A stretch of 10,643 bases of DNA from Candidatus Cloacimonadota bacterium (GCA_021772705.1 JAJFLN010000150.1:1-10643), one strand, 5' to 3'; shown: positions 1-6,975, counted from the stretch's first letter. The notes: a model not told the origin generated them from the sequence alone. A program made the numbers and translations.

Positions 1-567
1 CCGGGCCTCCGGATCGCTTACCCTTCCAACTCCCTCGATGCCAACGGACTGATGCACACCGCCATCCGGTGTGACGATCCGGTGCTCTTCCTGGAGCACA
101 AGCATCTCTACTTCCAGGGCTACAACAGGCACCCCTACCCCGGCCCGGATCACATGATCCCCTTCGGCCGGGCCCGGATCGCCCGGGAGGGCACGGACCT
201 GACCCTGGTCACCTGGGGAGCCCTGGTTCAGCGCTCACTGGAAGCCGCCAGCCAGGCCCAGAAGGCTGGAATCTCCGTGGAGATCATCGACCTGCGGTCC
301 CTCGTTCCGTGGGATCAGAAAGCCGTGGTTCAATCCGTGACCAAGACGGGGAAATTGCTCGTCGCCCACGAGGACACCCTCACCTGTGGATTCGGCGCCG
401 AGGTCGCCTCCTGGATTTCCCAGGAGTGCTTCGACCTCCTGGACGGCCCGGTCCGGCGCCTCGGAGCCCTGGACAGCCCCGTGGGATACTGCCCCGACGT
501 GGAGGACGCAATCCTGCCTCAAGTCCCCGACGTCCTGAACGCGATCGAAAGACTGGCGAACTACTGA
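1..567 (+). CDS. 2-oxoacid dehydrogenase E1 component, beta subunit (C-terminal part)
   Basis: This is the 3' part of a gene that begins before the window; 188 codons are visible in frame 1. The product is the beta subunit, or beta half of a fused E1, of a thiamine-diphosphate 2-oxoacid dehydrogenase (pyruvate or branched-chain 2-oxoacid type), which decarboxylates the oxoacid and passes the acyl group to E2 lipoyl domains. Seen: the end of the pyrimidine-binding domain (AYPSN, then DDPVLFLEHKHLY) and a full transketolase C-terminal domain (IPFGRARI, LVTWGALVQRSLEA, IDLRSLVPWD, LLVAHEDT, then LDSPVGYCPDVEDAILP near the end). These match E1-beta proteins throughout. Substrate cannot be fixed, because the substrate-contacting N-terminal part is missing. 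Whether an alpha half is fused upstream is also not visible. The stop overlaps the next start (TGATG), suggesting translational coupling with the adenosine deaminase. Confidence 0.93.
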   Translation, partial: PGLRIAYPSNSLDANGLMHTAIRCDDPVLFLEHKHLYFQGYNRHPYPGPDHMIPFGRARIAREGTDLTLVTWGALVQRSLEAASQAQKAGISVEIIDLRSLVPWDQKAVVQSVTKTGKLLVAHEDTLTCGFGAEVASWISQECFDLLDGPVRRLGALDSPVGYCPDVEDAILPQVPDVLNAIERLANY

Positions 568-1670
568 TGAAGAAGAGCACCAAGCAAGCCGACCCGGCAG
601 CCACGGACAAGAATGAAAATGGGATCACGTTCGACCAGATTCTGGCCTTGCCCAAGACCGATCTCCACTGCCACCTCGATGGCAGTGTCCGGATCAGCAC
701 CATCATCGACCTGGCTGAAAAGCAGGGCGTCACCCTGCCCGACAAGGACCCGAAGAAGCTCGAGAAGTTCCTCATCATGGAGGACAACTGCGAGAGCCTG
801 GAGCAGTACATCAACGCCTTCGAGATCACTCTCTCGGTCATGCAGACATCGGAAGCGCTGGAGCAAGTCTCCTACGAACTCGCCTGTGATGCCGCCGACG
901 AGAACGTGAAGTACCTGGAGGTCCGGTTCTCACCGATCCTTCACACCCGGCGTCGCTTGAAGCCTGCCGAGATCCTCGACGCCGTGGTCGAAGGTCTGAG
1001 CCGGGCGGGAAGAGAGCGGGACATCCGGACGGGAGTGATCATCTGCGGTATCCGCCACATCCAGCCCGACATCTCTTTGCGGCTGGCCGAGCTCGCCTGT
1101 GCCTACAAGGATCGGGGAGTCGTCGGGTTCGATCTGGCCGGCGTGGAAGAGAACTACCCGGCCAAGGAGCACCTCGACGCCTTTCAACTGGTGCTGGACA
1201 ACAACATCAACTGCACCCTTCACGCCGGAGAGGCCTTCGGACCGGAGTCCATCGCCCAAGCCATTCATCGCTGCGGCGCCCACCGGATCGGCCACGGCAC
1301 CAACTTGAGGAAGGACGGCGATCTGCTCAACTATGTGAACGATCACCGCATTCCCCTGGAGATCTGTGTCAGTTCAAACCTGCACACCAAGGGTGTCACG
1401 CGCCTGGAAGACCATCCCCTGCGGCTCTACTTCGACTACGGCCTGAGAGTGACGATCAACACGGACAACCGGCTCATGTCGAACACAACGGTCACGAAGG
1501 AACTCTATCTCTGTGCCAAGCAGTTTGATTTCACCCTCGACGACATCAAGGACATCATCGTCGCCGGATTCAAGAGTTCCTTCCAGTCCTATCGGGACAA
1601 GGTCCGAATGCTCCGGAAGTGGCTCCCCGACCTGGGACGCTATCCGGTCTACCCCCGCCCCCTGCCCTGA
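567..1670 (+). CDS. add: Adenosine deaminase
   Basis: A 367-residue zinc amidohydrolase that deaminates adenosine (and deoxyadenosine) to inosine in cytosolic purine salvage. The metal and catalytic residues are in order: TDLHCHLDGS with His34 and His36, LHAGEAFGPES with His219 and Glu222, RIGHGTN with His243, and TINTDNRLMSNT with Asp300. The residue after Asp300 is Asn301, where the mouse and E. coli enzymes have a second Asp; NTDN occurs in actinobacterial-type adenosine deaminases, so this is a subfamily trait and not damage. The length is normal for the family. The ATG at 567 shares its A with the stop of the E1-beta gene. An open frame continues upstream of 567, but that stretch is the upstream gene read in another frame. 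Related adenine, AMP or other purine deaminases cannot be fully excluded, but the motifs fit adenosine best. Confidence 0.95.
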   Translation: MKKSTKQADPAATDKNENGITFDQILALPKTDLHCHLDGSVRISTIIDLAEKQGVTLPDKDPKKLEKFLIMEDNCESLEQYINAFEITLSVMQTSEALEQVSYELACDAADENVKYLEVRFSPILHTRRRLKPAEILDAVVEGLSRAGRERDIRTGVIICGIRHIQPDISLRLAELACAYKDRGVVGFDLAGVEENYPAKEHLDAFQLVLDNNINCTLHAGEAFGPESIAQAIHRCGAHRIGHGTNLRKDGDLLNYVNDHRIPLEICVSSNLHTKGVTRLEDHPLRLYFDYGLRVTINTDNRLMSNTTVTKELYLCAKQFDFTLDDIKDIIVAGFKSSFQSYRDKVRMLRKWLPDLGRYPVYPRPLP

Positions 1671-1674
1671 GGAC

Positions 1675-1844
1675 CCGCGCAAGAATAACTACGCAGTTTC
1701 GCATCCCATCTTCAGGCCACCTTCGGCCGCTCCCCAATCGCGGAATCCTCGACGTAGACCACTACGCCTCCGGTCCCGCTCGCTCGAACCAACCGAATCT
1801 GACCCAAATCTGGGCGCGACTTCTGTGCATCTATTCTTGCGCGG
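1675..1844. repeat. Long centred inverted-repeat element (MITE-like or structured RNA)
   Basis: The gap between add and the ACT-domain gene holds a 170-bp element with perfect 13-bp terminal inverted repeats (1675-1687 and 1832-1844). A perfect 5-bp hairpin with loop ACCA (1753-1766) sits exactly at its midpoint. Pairing each base i with 3519-i, without gaps, gives 48 Watson-Crick pairs out of 83. A further 10 pairs become G-U wobbles if the minus strand is transcribed, against only 2 on the plus strand. This suggests selection on a minus-strand RNA hairpin, or a palindromic mobile element read in that direction. No coding potential is evident. I infer a dispersed intergenic repeat; only one copy is in the window. 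The remainder of the gap (1845-1977) holds only the Shine-Dalgarno of the next gene. Confidence 0.75.
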
Positions 1845-1977
1845 CCCTGAGCCTCTCCGTCTCACCCGGGCCACTCCTGGAGCCACCTAGTAACTGCCAG
1901 GAATCGCAGGGCCTCGAAACTCCGGGGAAACTCTCGATTCGGGACTTCCGCCGGAACCTGAAGGAGGATCGTCGAGC

Positions 1978-2511
1978 ATGAGAGTACTGACAGCCATCGG
2001 CCGAGATCAGCCGGGAATCGCCGCCCGCCTGGCCCGGGTGCTCTTCGAGGCCGGCTGCAATATCGAGGACTCCTCGATGTCCATTCTCTGCGGAGAGTTT
2101 GCCGTGATTCTCATGCTCTCGGCTCCGCCGCACCTCTCCGATGAGGAGCTGGGCCATCGATTCGACGCCGTCAGGGAAGACCTGGGGCTCCAGGTCTCGT
2201 TGCGTCACACATCGGAGGTGCCAAAGGCAGAGGAGGTACCCGATCCTTCCTACGTCGTCACCGTCGCTGGCGAAGATCACCCGGGAATCGTCTGCCGGAT
2301 GACGGAATTGATGGCTTCCCAGTCAGTGAACATCACGGATCTACAGTCCAAGGTCCTTCGAGGAGGAGAACGGCCGGTTTACATGCTGGTGGTGGAGATC
2401 GTGCTGCCCGAGGGACTGGGAATCGAGGCGATACAATCCGAGCTGGACAGCCTGGCCCGGGAGATCGGCGTCGAGGTCCACGTGAACCCCGTCGACTCCG
2501 CTTCCCTCTGA
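1978..2511 (+). CDS. Double ACT-domain protein, GcvR-like
   Basis: A 177-residue protein made of two ACT domains, the small-ligand-binding fold that often senses amino acids. Repeat one starts GRDQPGIAARLARVLFEAG (residues 8-26) and continues NIEDSSMSI. Repeat two starts GEDHPGIVCRMTELMA (98-113) and continues NITDLQSK (118-125). The two halves share the D-x-P-G-I and N-I-x-D patterns. Two tandem ACT domains and this length match the GcvR family, whose E. coli member modulates the glycine-cleavage activator GcvA by protein contact; no glycine-cleavage gene is in the window, so that role is not supported here. There is no DNA-binding domain, signal peptide or membrane segment. A strong Shine-Dalgarno (AAGGAGG, 1961-1967) fixes the ATG. 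The deformylase gene follows after 19 bases and is probably co-transcribed. Confidence 0.85.
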   Translation: MRVLTAIGRDQPGIAARLARVLFEAGCNIEDSSMSILCGEFAVILMLSAPPHLSDEELGHRFDAVREDLGLQVSLRHTSEVPKAEEVPDPSYVVTVAGEDHPGIVCRMTELMASQSVNITDLQSKVLRGGERPVYMLVVEIVLPEGLGIEAIQSELDSLAREIGVEVHVNPVDSASL

Positions 2512-2530
2512 GCGGAGTTCCCAGCAGATC

Positions 2531-3052
2531 ATGCCGATCCTCAACGTTCTCACCTATCCCGCGGAGGATCTGAGAAGGATCTCCGAGCCCGTTAAGGAGT
2601 TCGACGCCCGCCTGGATCAACTGGCATCGAACCTGGTGGAGACCGTACTCCAGTTCCGGGGCTGCGTCGGCATCGCAGCGCCCCAGACAGGACATGCGAC
2701 CCGCCTCATTGTGATCGATGCATCCCGGTACCGGAAACCGGTGCCCAATCGGGGCCTCCTGGTCCTGGCCAACCCAGAGATCCTGGCCAGCACTGGAAGC
2801 GCCGTCTCCCGGGAAGGCTGTCTCTCTCTTCCGGACTACACGGCCAACGTGGCCCGGGCCACTGCGGTGACTGTCCGGGGTGTGGACCGAAGAGGAGAGC
2901 AGATCGAGTTGACCTCCGAGGGGTTCGAGGCCGTGGTCTTGCAGCACGAGATCGATCACCTGGACGGGGTCCTGTTCATCGACCGGGTCTCGAGCCTGAA
3001 GCGGGACGTGTTCCGCCGGAAGACCGGAAAGCCAGGCAAGAAGGGGGCCTGA
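2531..3052 (+). CDS. def: Peptide deformylase
   Basis: A 173-residue metallo-hydrolase that removes the N-formyl group from the initiator methionine of new proteins. All three family motifs are present: motif 1 GCVGIAAPQ (residues 44-52), motif 2 EGCLSLP (95-101) with metal ligand Cys97, and motif 3 QHEIDHLDG with metal ligands His139 and His143 and catalytic Glu140. The EGCLS form of motif 2 with a lysine-rich C-terminal tail (residues 157-173) is common in bacterial type 1 enzymes. Motif 1 has Val where many have Gly-Leu/Val in the G-x-G-L/V-A-A-P-Q consensus, a mild variation that leaves the glutamine in place. The protein starts MPILNVLTYP, a typical deformylase N-terminus, so the ATG at 2531 is secure although the Shine-Dalgarno is weak. 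No fmt gene lies beside it in the window. Confidence 0.96.
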   Translation: MPILNVLTYPAEDLRRISEPVKEFDARLDQLASNLVETVLQFRGCVGIAAPQTGHATRLIVIDASRYRKPVPNRGLLVLANPEILASTGSAVSREGCLSLPDYTANVARATAVTVRGVDRRGEQIELTSEGFEAVVLQHEIDHLDGVLFIDRVSSLKRDVFRRKTGKPGKKGA

Positions 3053-3150
3053 CGGGAGAGTCTGGAAGGCTTGCCGTCCGGAAAAGTCCCGGGAGCCCGG
3101 GAGCATGCCGCATAGGCGGCGGCCTCAGCTGCGATGACTGGGAAGTTACA

Positions 3151-3353
3151 CGGAGATCTCAGATGGAATCACGGGGATCACAGAGGTTCTTTGAGATGAC
3201 GTCATACTCGAGGCGTTGGGTAGCTGGCTGAGATTCGGCCCGATTGGCTCGACGAGGAACAGGGTCCCCGGGGGGCACACTCTGGTCAGTTTCTCAGCGC
3301 TCCACCCAACGCCTCTGTGACCTCCGTGATCTCCTTGGTCTCTGTGATCTCCG
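3151..3353. repeat. Inverted-repeat element with GATCACGGAG/GATCACAGAG-type units
   Basis: The left arm (3151-3221) and right arm (3304-3353) are inverted copies. The innermost 12 bases are perfect (GAGGCGTTGGGT at 3210-3221, complement at 3304-3315). The outer parts share GGAGATC, TCACGG and TCACAGAGG with small gaps. Both arms are built from short similar units of the kind GATCACGGAG, GATCACAGAG and GGTCACAGAGG. The left arm carries about 22 extra bases (near 3187-3209) with a near-perfect palindrome centred on ATGACGTCAT (3196-3205). The 82-bp loop between the arms has nothing recognisable. I infer a dispersed palindromic intergenic repeat; no transposase is present. Confidence 0.65.
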
Positions 3354-3461
3354 GTAGGTGGCCACCCCCTGCCGGACATGCTTCCCGAGGAGCCCAACGG
3401 GCTTGACTACGAGGCCTCCTCGTGGCACCATGTGGGCTCTCGGCGTACCCTCAGGTTCCCG

Positions 3462-3520
3462 AAAAGGAAGGACCTCCACCGTGGAGTCTCAGCCCGTGGG
3501 CGGCAGGTTCCTTCTTTTTT
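3462..3520 (+). terminator. Possible intrinsic terminator, U-tract hairpin
   Basis: Bases 3462-3475 pair with 3505-3518 in a 14-bp stem with one mismatch and two G-U pairs. The descending arm ends in six Ts (3515-3520). The loop is long (29 bases) but holds an inner GCCC/GGGC pairing. The stem base is A-U rich, so the T tract is partly inside the stem, and it might act on both strands. It would separate the deformylase transcript from the ketosynthase operon, unless a promoter lies upstream of it. Confidence 0.35.
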
Positions 3521-3653
3521 GGGGAGATTCGAGGGCCGTTGGGATCGTGTTGATACCAGGACCGGCCGTGAGGTACGACCGGTGGGAGAGATGCCGTTGG
3601 ATCGGCTTTCTCTGTTGGGACGCCCTACGGGGCAGGTGAGCAGGCAGAGGGCT

Positions 3654-4886
3654 ATGGGTCTCCAGGACCGGATCGTAATCACCGGAGTAGGGTTGGCCGC
3701 CCCGAACGGGAACAACCTTTCGGAATACAGGCAGAACTTGCTGTCGGGCGTGTCGGGCGTCCAGGACTTCGAGACCCGTTATATGGGCAAGGTTCACGCC
3801 GGGGTCTGTGGTTTCGATCCCCTGAGATATCAGAAGAAGAAAGACCTGCGCCGGGGAACTCGCGCCGGCTCCGTCGCCATCTACTGCTCCCGCGAGGCGA
3901 TTGCCGATTCGAATCTGGAGCTGGAAGAGCTGGACCGGTCTCGCGTCGGCGTGTTCCTGGGCATCACCGAGCATGGCAACGTGGAGACCGAGAACGAGGT
4001 CTACAACATCAGCCAGCACGGCCACGACACGGCCTTCTGGACCCACCATCACAATCCCCGAACCGTGGCGAACAACCCGGCTGGAGAGGTGACCCTGGGG
4101 CTGCGCATCACGGGGCCCCACTACACCTTGGGCGCCGCCTGCGCCGCAGGGAACACGGGAATCATCAGCGGCGTCCAGATGCTCCGCTTGGGCGAAGTCG
4201 ATTACGCTCTCGCCGGCGGCATCTCCGAGTCGATTCACACCTTCGGAATCTTCGCCAGCTTCAAGGCCCAGGGCGCTCTGGCTGTCCACGAAGACCCGAC
4301 CCAGGCCAGCCGGCCCTACGACGTGGACCGGAACGGTATCGTCGTCTCCGAAGGAGGCTGTGTCTACGTCCTGGAACGATTCGAGCATGCCCAGGCCCGA
4401 GGAGCCAAGATCTATGGCGAGGTGGCTGGATACGCCATGAACTCCGACGCCTCGGACTTCGTGCTCCCCTTGCCCGAGAGGCAAATCGAGTGCATGCGCC
4501 TGGCCCTCGACCGGGCGGGCATCGAGCCGAACCAGGTGGACATCGTGAACACCCACGCCACGGCAACCAAGCTGGGAGACATCCAGGAGAGCCTGGCCGT
4601 GAAGGAGGTCTTCCGGGATGCTCCGACGACCTACTTCAACAACACCAAGAGTTTCATTGGCCACGCCATGGGAGCCGCGGCCGCCCTGGAGCTGGCGGGC
4701 AACCTGCCGGCCTTCAACGACCGCATCGTCCATCCGACGATAAACGTGAACAACCTAGATCCGGAATGTGGCATTACAAACCTGGTGCTCAATGAAGCCC
4801 GGGAGATCGACAGGGTCGACTACATCTTGAACAACTCGGCAGGGATGCTGGGGGTCAACGCTGTGGTCATCGTGAAGAGAGTTTGA
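3654..4886 (+). CDS. FabF-like beta-ketoacyl-ACP synthase with altered gating loop
   Basis: A 410-residue thiolase-fold ketosynthase, which condenses an acyl primer with malonyl-ACP by decarboxylation. The start MGLQDRIVITGVGLAAPNG is typical of FabF. The Cys-His-His triad is intact: Cys163 in GAACAAGN, His301 in NTHATATKLGD, and Lys332 with His337 in NTKSFIGHAMGAAAALEL. It is therefore a catalytic ketosynthase and not a chain-length factor. The active-site surroundings diverge from housekeeping FabF: GAACAAG for the usual TACATG-type sequence, a His-rich FWTHHHNPRTVANN before it, and at the C-terminus NNSAGMLGVNA (394-403 region) in place of NSFGFGGTNA, so the gating Phe residues are missing. 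The ATG at 3654 has AGAGG just upstream; the open frame continues further 5' but is not protein-like there. It forms an operon with the ACP gene, 17 bases downstream, and is likely specialised for an unusual acyl chain. Confidence 0.92.
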   Translation: MGLQDRIVITGVGLAAPNGNNLSEYRQNLLSGVSGVQDFETRYMGKVHAGVCGFDPLRYQKKKDLRRGTRAGSVAIYCSREAIADSNLELEELDRSRVGVFLGITEHGNVETENEVYNISQHGHDTAFWTHHHNPRTVANNPAGEVTLGLRITGPHYTLGAACAAGNTGIISGVQMLRLGEVDYALAGGISESIHTFGIFASFKAQGALAVHEDPTQASRPYDVDRNGIVVSEGGCVYVLERFEHAQARGAKIYGEVAGYAMNSDASDFVLPLPERQIECMRLALDRAGIEPNQVDIVNTHATATKLGDIQESLAVKEVFRDAPTTYFNNTKSFIGHAMGAAAALELAGNLPAFNDRIVHPTINVNNLDPECGITNLVLNEAREIDRVDYILNNSAGMLGVNAVVIVKRV

Positions 4887-4903
4887 AAGAGGAGACAACG
4901 GAA

Positions 4904-5149
<246 letters not shown>

Positions 5150-5324
5150 AGAATCGGCCGTCGTGGCGGCGGATCGAGATCGCACAGCCAGGCTTCGGTA
5201 GCATTCATGCCGGCAGAGGGTGATTCCCCGGCTTCCGCCGAGGCTCCGATTGCCCGTGGCGGTCCTTCCGGAAACCGCCGTTCCACTCGAATGGTCCTTC
5301 GACGCCTTTGACCGGGGCTCCGGC

Positions 5325-5582
5325 CCCTTAGGACCAATGCCAGTGAGATAAGACGGATTTTGTTGTAGTGGGGCTCAGCCCCACACCCCGTTTGGGAAGC
5401 CATATCCCCCAAACCCCCAATTGGACTGGTGCGCCTGAGAGTGCTGATGAACACTTGAGACACACGAAAGCTTGACCTGTTCATCCGGGTCCAGGGGCCA
5501 ATGGCCCCTGGCGGGAGTTCGAGGCAGAGCCCTCGTTTTCAAACATTCCTTCCACTAATTCATGGGCATTGCCCTTAGGACC
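5325..5582. repeat. Left copy of an inverted repeat flanking the oxidoreductase-fabI block
   Basis: Bases 5409-5578 recur, inverted, at the right end of the window (10472-10643), at roughly 85-90% identity by eye. The first 23 bases (5409-5431) are identical in both copies. Inside are palindromes: 10-bp arms around one base at 5491-5511 (CCAGGGGCCA / TGGCCCCTGG), 7-bp arms TGGGGCT / AGCCCCA near 5369-5383, and GGGGC-TCCG-GCCCC near 5315-5327. The 11-bp direct repeat CCCTTAGGACC brackets it (5325-5335 and 5572-5582), and just inside lie CAATGCC and its complement GGCATTG. It has no coding potential. It splits the cluster between the ACP and the first oxidoreductase. Upstream of it, 5150-5324 holds only a small GGCGGT/ACCGCC hairpin (5258-5279) and nothing else I can name. 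Confidence 0.85.
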
Positions 5583-5589
5583 CGCCGTG
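5577..5589 (+). promoter_or_regulatory. Shine-Dalgarno and GTG start of the first oxidoreductase, at the repeat edge
   Basis: AGGA (5577-5580) lies six bases before the GTG at 5587. The AGGA belongs to the CCCTTAGGACC sequence that ends the repeat, so the repeat boundary supplies, or closely abuts, the ribosome binding site. Confidence 0.6.
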
Positions 5590-6975
5590 AAGTACGACAC
5601 AGTCATAATTGGAGCCGGGATGTCTGGCCTGGGAGCCGGCATCCGGTTAGCCCATTTCGGCAAGAAGGTCTGCATCCTGGATCGCCACTATCTCTGGGGC
5701 GGCCTCAATTCGTTCTACCGGCTGAAGGGATACCGGTTCGATGTGGGCCTCCACGCCATGACGAACTATGTCCCCCGAGGGACACGGGACGCCCCCCTGA
5801 CCAAGCTCCTGAAGCAGCTCCGGATTCGCCACGACGAGTTCGACCTGAACCCTCAGGAGGAGTCCACCGTCGTCTTTCCGGGCAAGACACTCCGCTTCAC
5901 CAACGACTACCGGGAATTCGAGGCCGATGTCTGTGAGAAGTTCCCCTCCCAGGCAGATCGATTCCGAAAGCTGGTGGAACAGATCGACGGCTACGAGGCG
6001 GTGCGCCTCGACGCACCCTCCGTTCCGGCACGCCCCGTCCTGGAGGAGTATCTGACGGACCCCCTCCTGATCGAGATGCTCTTCTGCCCCCTGATGTTCT
6101 ACGGCAGCGCCGTGGAGAACGACATGGACTTCGGCCAGTTCGTGATCATGTTCCGATCCATCTTCGAGGAGGGGTTTGCCCGTCCCAAGGAGGGCGTTCG
6201 GGTCATCCTGAAAGTCCTGATGGACCGATACAAAAGTCTCGGCGGCAAGCTGCGAATGAAGACGGGAGTACGGGAACTGGAGGTGGATCGGGGCCGGGTC
6301 AGCGCCATCCATCTCGAGAACGGAGACGTCCTGGAAGCGGATCGAATCCTCTCCTCCGCCGGCCTGGTGGAGACCCTCCGGCTCTGCTCGGATTACAAGG
6401 CGCCGCCCGACGGCTCCGAGCCCGTGGGACAGCTCTCGTTCACGGAGTCGATAGACGTCCTGGACTGCGAGATGCGCGATCTGGACTACAAGACGACGAT
6501 CCAGTTCTACTCGACGACCGAGAAGTTCCACTACCAGAAGCCCGACGACCTGGTCGACCCTCGGAGCGGTGTCATCTGCTGTCCGAGCAACTTCATCTAC
6601 GATGGCCCGCTGGAGACGTCCATGATCCGGGTGACGAACCTGGCCAACTACGACGGTTGGGCCGCCCTGGACGAGGCGGAGTACGGCGCCCAGAAGGAGA
6701 GGTGGCACGCCATTGTCCAGGAGGAGGTCGTGAAGATGCTCCCGGACTATCGCTCCCACGTGAAGTTCACCGACATGTTCACTCCCAAGACGGTGAAGAA
6801 GTTCACCAGCCATCTCAACGGCGCCGTCTATGGCTCGCCGGAGAAGCGGAAGGATGGGGTGACGCACCTGAACAACCTGTTCATCTGTGGCACGGATCAA
6901 GGAATGCTCGGAATCATCGGAGCCGTCCTATCGGGGATCTCCATCGCCAACCGCCACGTTCTGCAGGAGTCCTGA
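5587..6975 (+). CDS. CrtI/phytoene-desaturase-like FAD-dependent oxidoreductase 1
   Basis: A 462-residue flavoprotein of the CrtI / amine-oxidase superfamily, which desaturates, isomerises or saturates conjugated or isolated C-C bonds. The N-terminal Rossmann motif is complete: YDTVIIGAGMSGLGAG (Gly9, Gly11, Gly14), with Asp32 at the end of strand two (CILDRHYLWGG). GYRFDVGLHAM (residues 48-58) follows, as in phytoene-desaturase-like proteins. The C-terminal FAD motif is NNLFICGTDQGMLGIIGAVLSG (429-450, given here in part). No signal peptide or clear transmembrane helix is seen. The GTG at 5587 is preferred because it starts MKYDTVIIG with AGGA ahead of it; a TTG at 5569 would add six residues lying in the repeat. 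It opens a tight five-gene run (next gene 13 bases on). No carotenoid gene such as crtB is nearby, so an acyl-ACP or acyl-lipid substrate is inferred from the Fab neighbours. Confidence 0.9.
   Translation: MKYDTVIIGAGMSGLGAGIRLAHFGKKVCILDRHYLWGGLNSFYRLKGYRFDVGLHAMTNYVPRGTRDAPLTKLLKQLRIRHDEFDLNPQEESTVVFPGKTLRFTNDYREFEADVCEKFPSQADRFRKLVEQIDGYEAVRLDAPSVPARPVLEEYLTDPLLIEMLFCPLMFYGSAVENDMDFGQFVIMFRSIFEEGFARPKEGVRVILKVLMDRYKSLGGKLRMKTGVRELEVDRGRVSAIHLENGDVLEADRILSSAGLVETLRLCSDYKAPPDGSEPVGQLSFTESIDVLDCEMRDLDYKTTIQFYSTTEKFHYQKPDDLVDPRSGVICCPSNFIYDGPLETSMIRVTNLANYDGWAALDEAEYGAQKERWHAIVQEEVVKMLPDYRSHVKFTDMFTPKTVKKFTSHLNGAVYGSPEKRKDGVTHLNNLFICGTDQGMLGIIGAVLSGISIANRHVLQES

Larger units (their letters stand above)
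3053..3653. other. 600-bp gene-free spacer upstream of the fatty-acid-like cluster
   Basis: Open frames here do not translate into anything protein-like. The stretch contains a 7-bp-arm palindrome around CCCGGGAGCCCGGG (3088-3101), the inverted-repeat element at 3151-3353, the terminator-like hairpin at 3462-3520, and a 22-bp stretch at 3558-3579 that matches the start region of the first FAD oxidoreductase gene in 20 of 22 positions. It ends with the AGAGG Shine-Dalgarno of the ketosynthase (about 3646-3650). Any promoter of the ketosynthase operon should lie in its 3' part, but I see no convincing -35/-10 pair. Confidence 0.6.

Noticed and set aside
309..566. An open frame running upstream of the adenosine deaminase start, giving a longer protein
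   Set aside because: The extra residues are Arg/Pro/Gly-rich reading of the E1-beta gene in another frame; the deaminase fold begins after 567, where an ATG overlaps the E1-beta stop.
1513..1981. Small open frames covering the end of add and the 170-bp element
   Set aside because: Low-complexity Arg/Ser/Pro translations; the region is better explained by the inverted-repeat element.
3151..3353. CRISPR array from the short repeated GATCAC(G/A)GAG units
   Set aside because: Units are about 10 bp, arranged as inverted arms without uniform spacers, and no cas gene is present.
3378..3653. An N-terminal extension of the ketosynthase of 92 residues
   Set aside because: It is unlike any ketosynthase and includes the terminator-like hairpin; the ATG at 3654 has its own Shine-Dalgarno and starts the normal FabF N-terminus.
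3489..4733. Long minus-strand open frame opposite the ketosynthase
   Set aside because: Antisense shadow; the + strand carries the complete Cys-His-His active site.
5647..6900. Long minus-strand open frame opposite oxidoreductase 1 (417 codons)
   Set aside because: It is an antisense shadow of a GC-rich gene; its translation has no recognisable fold while the + strand has full FAD motifs.
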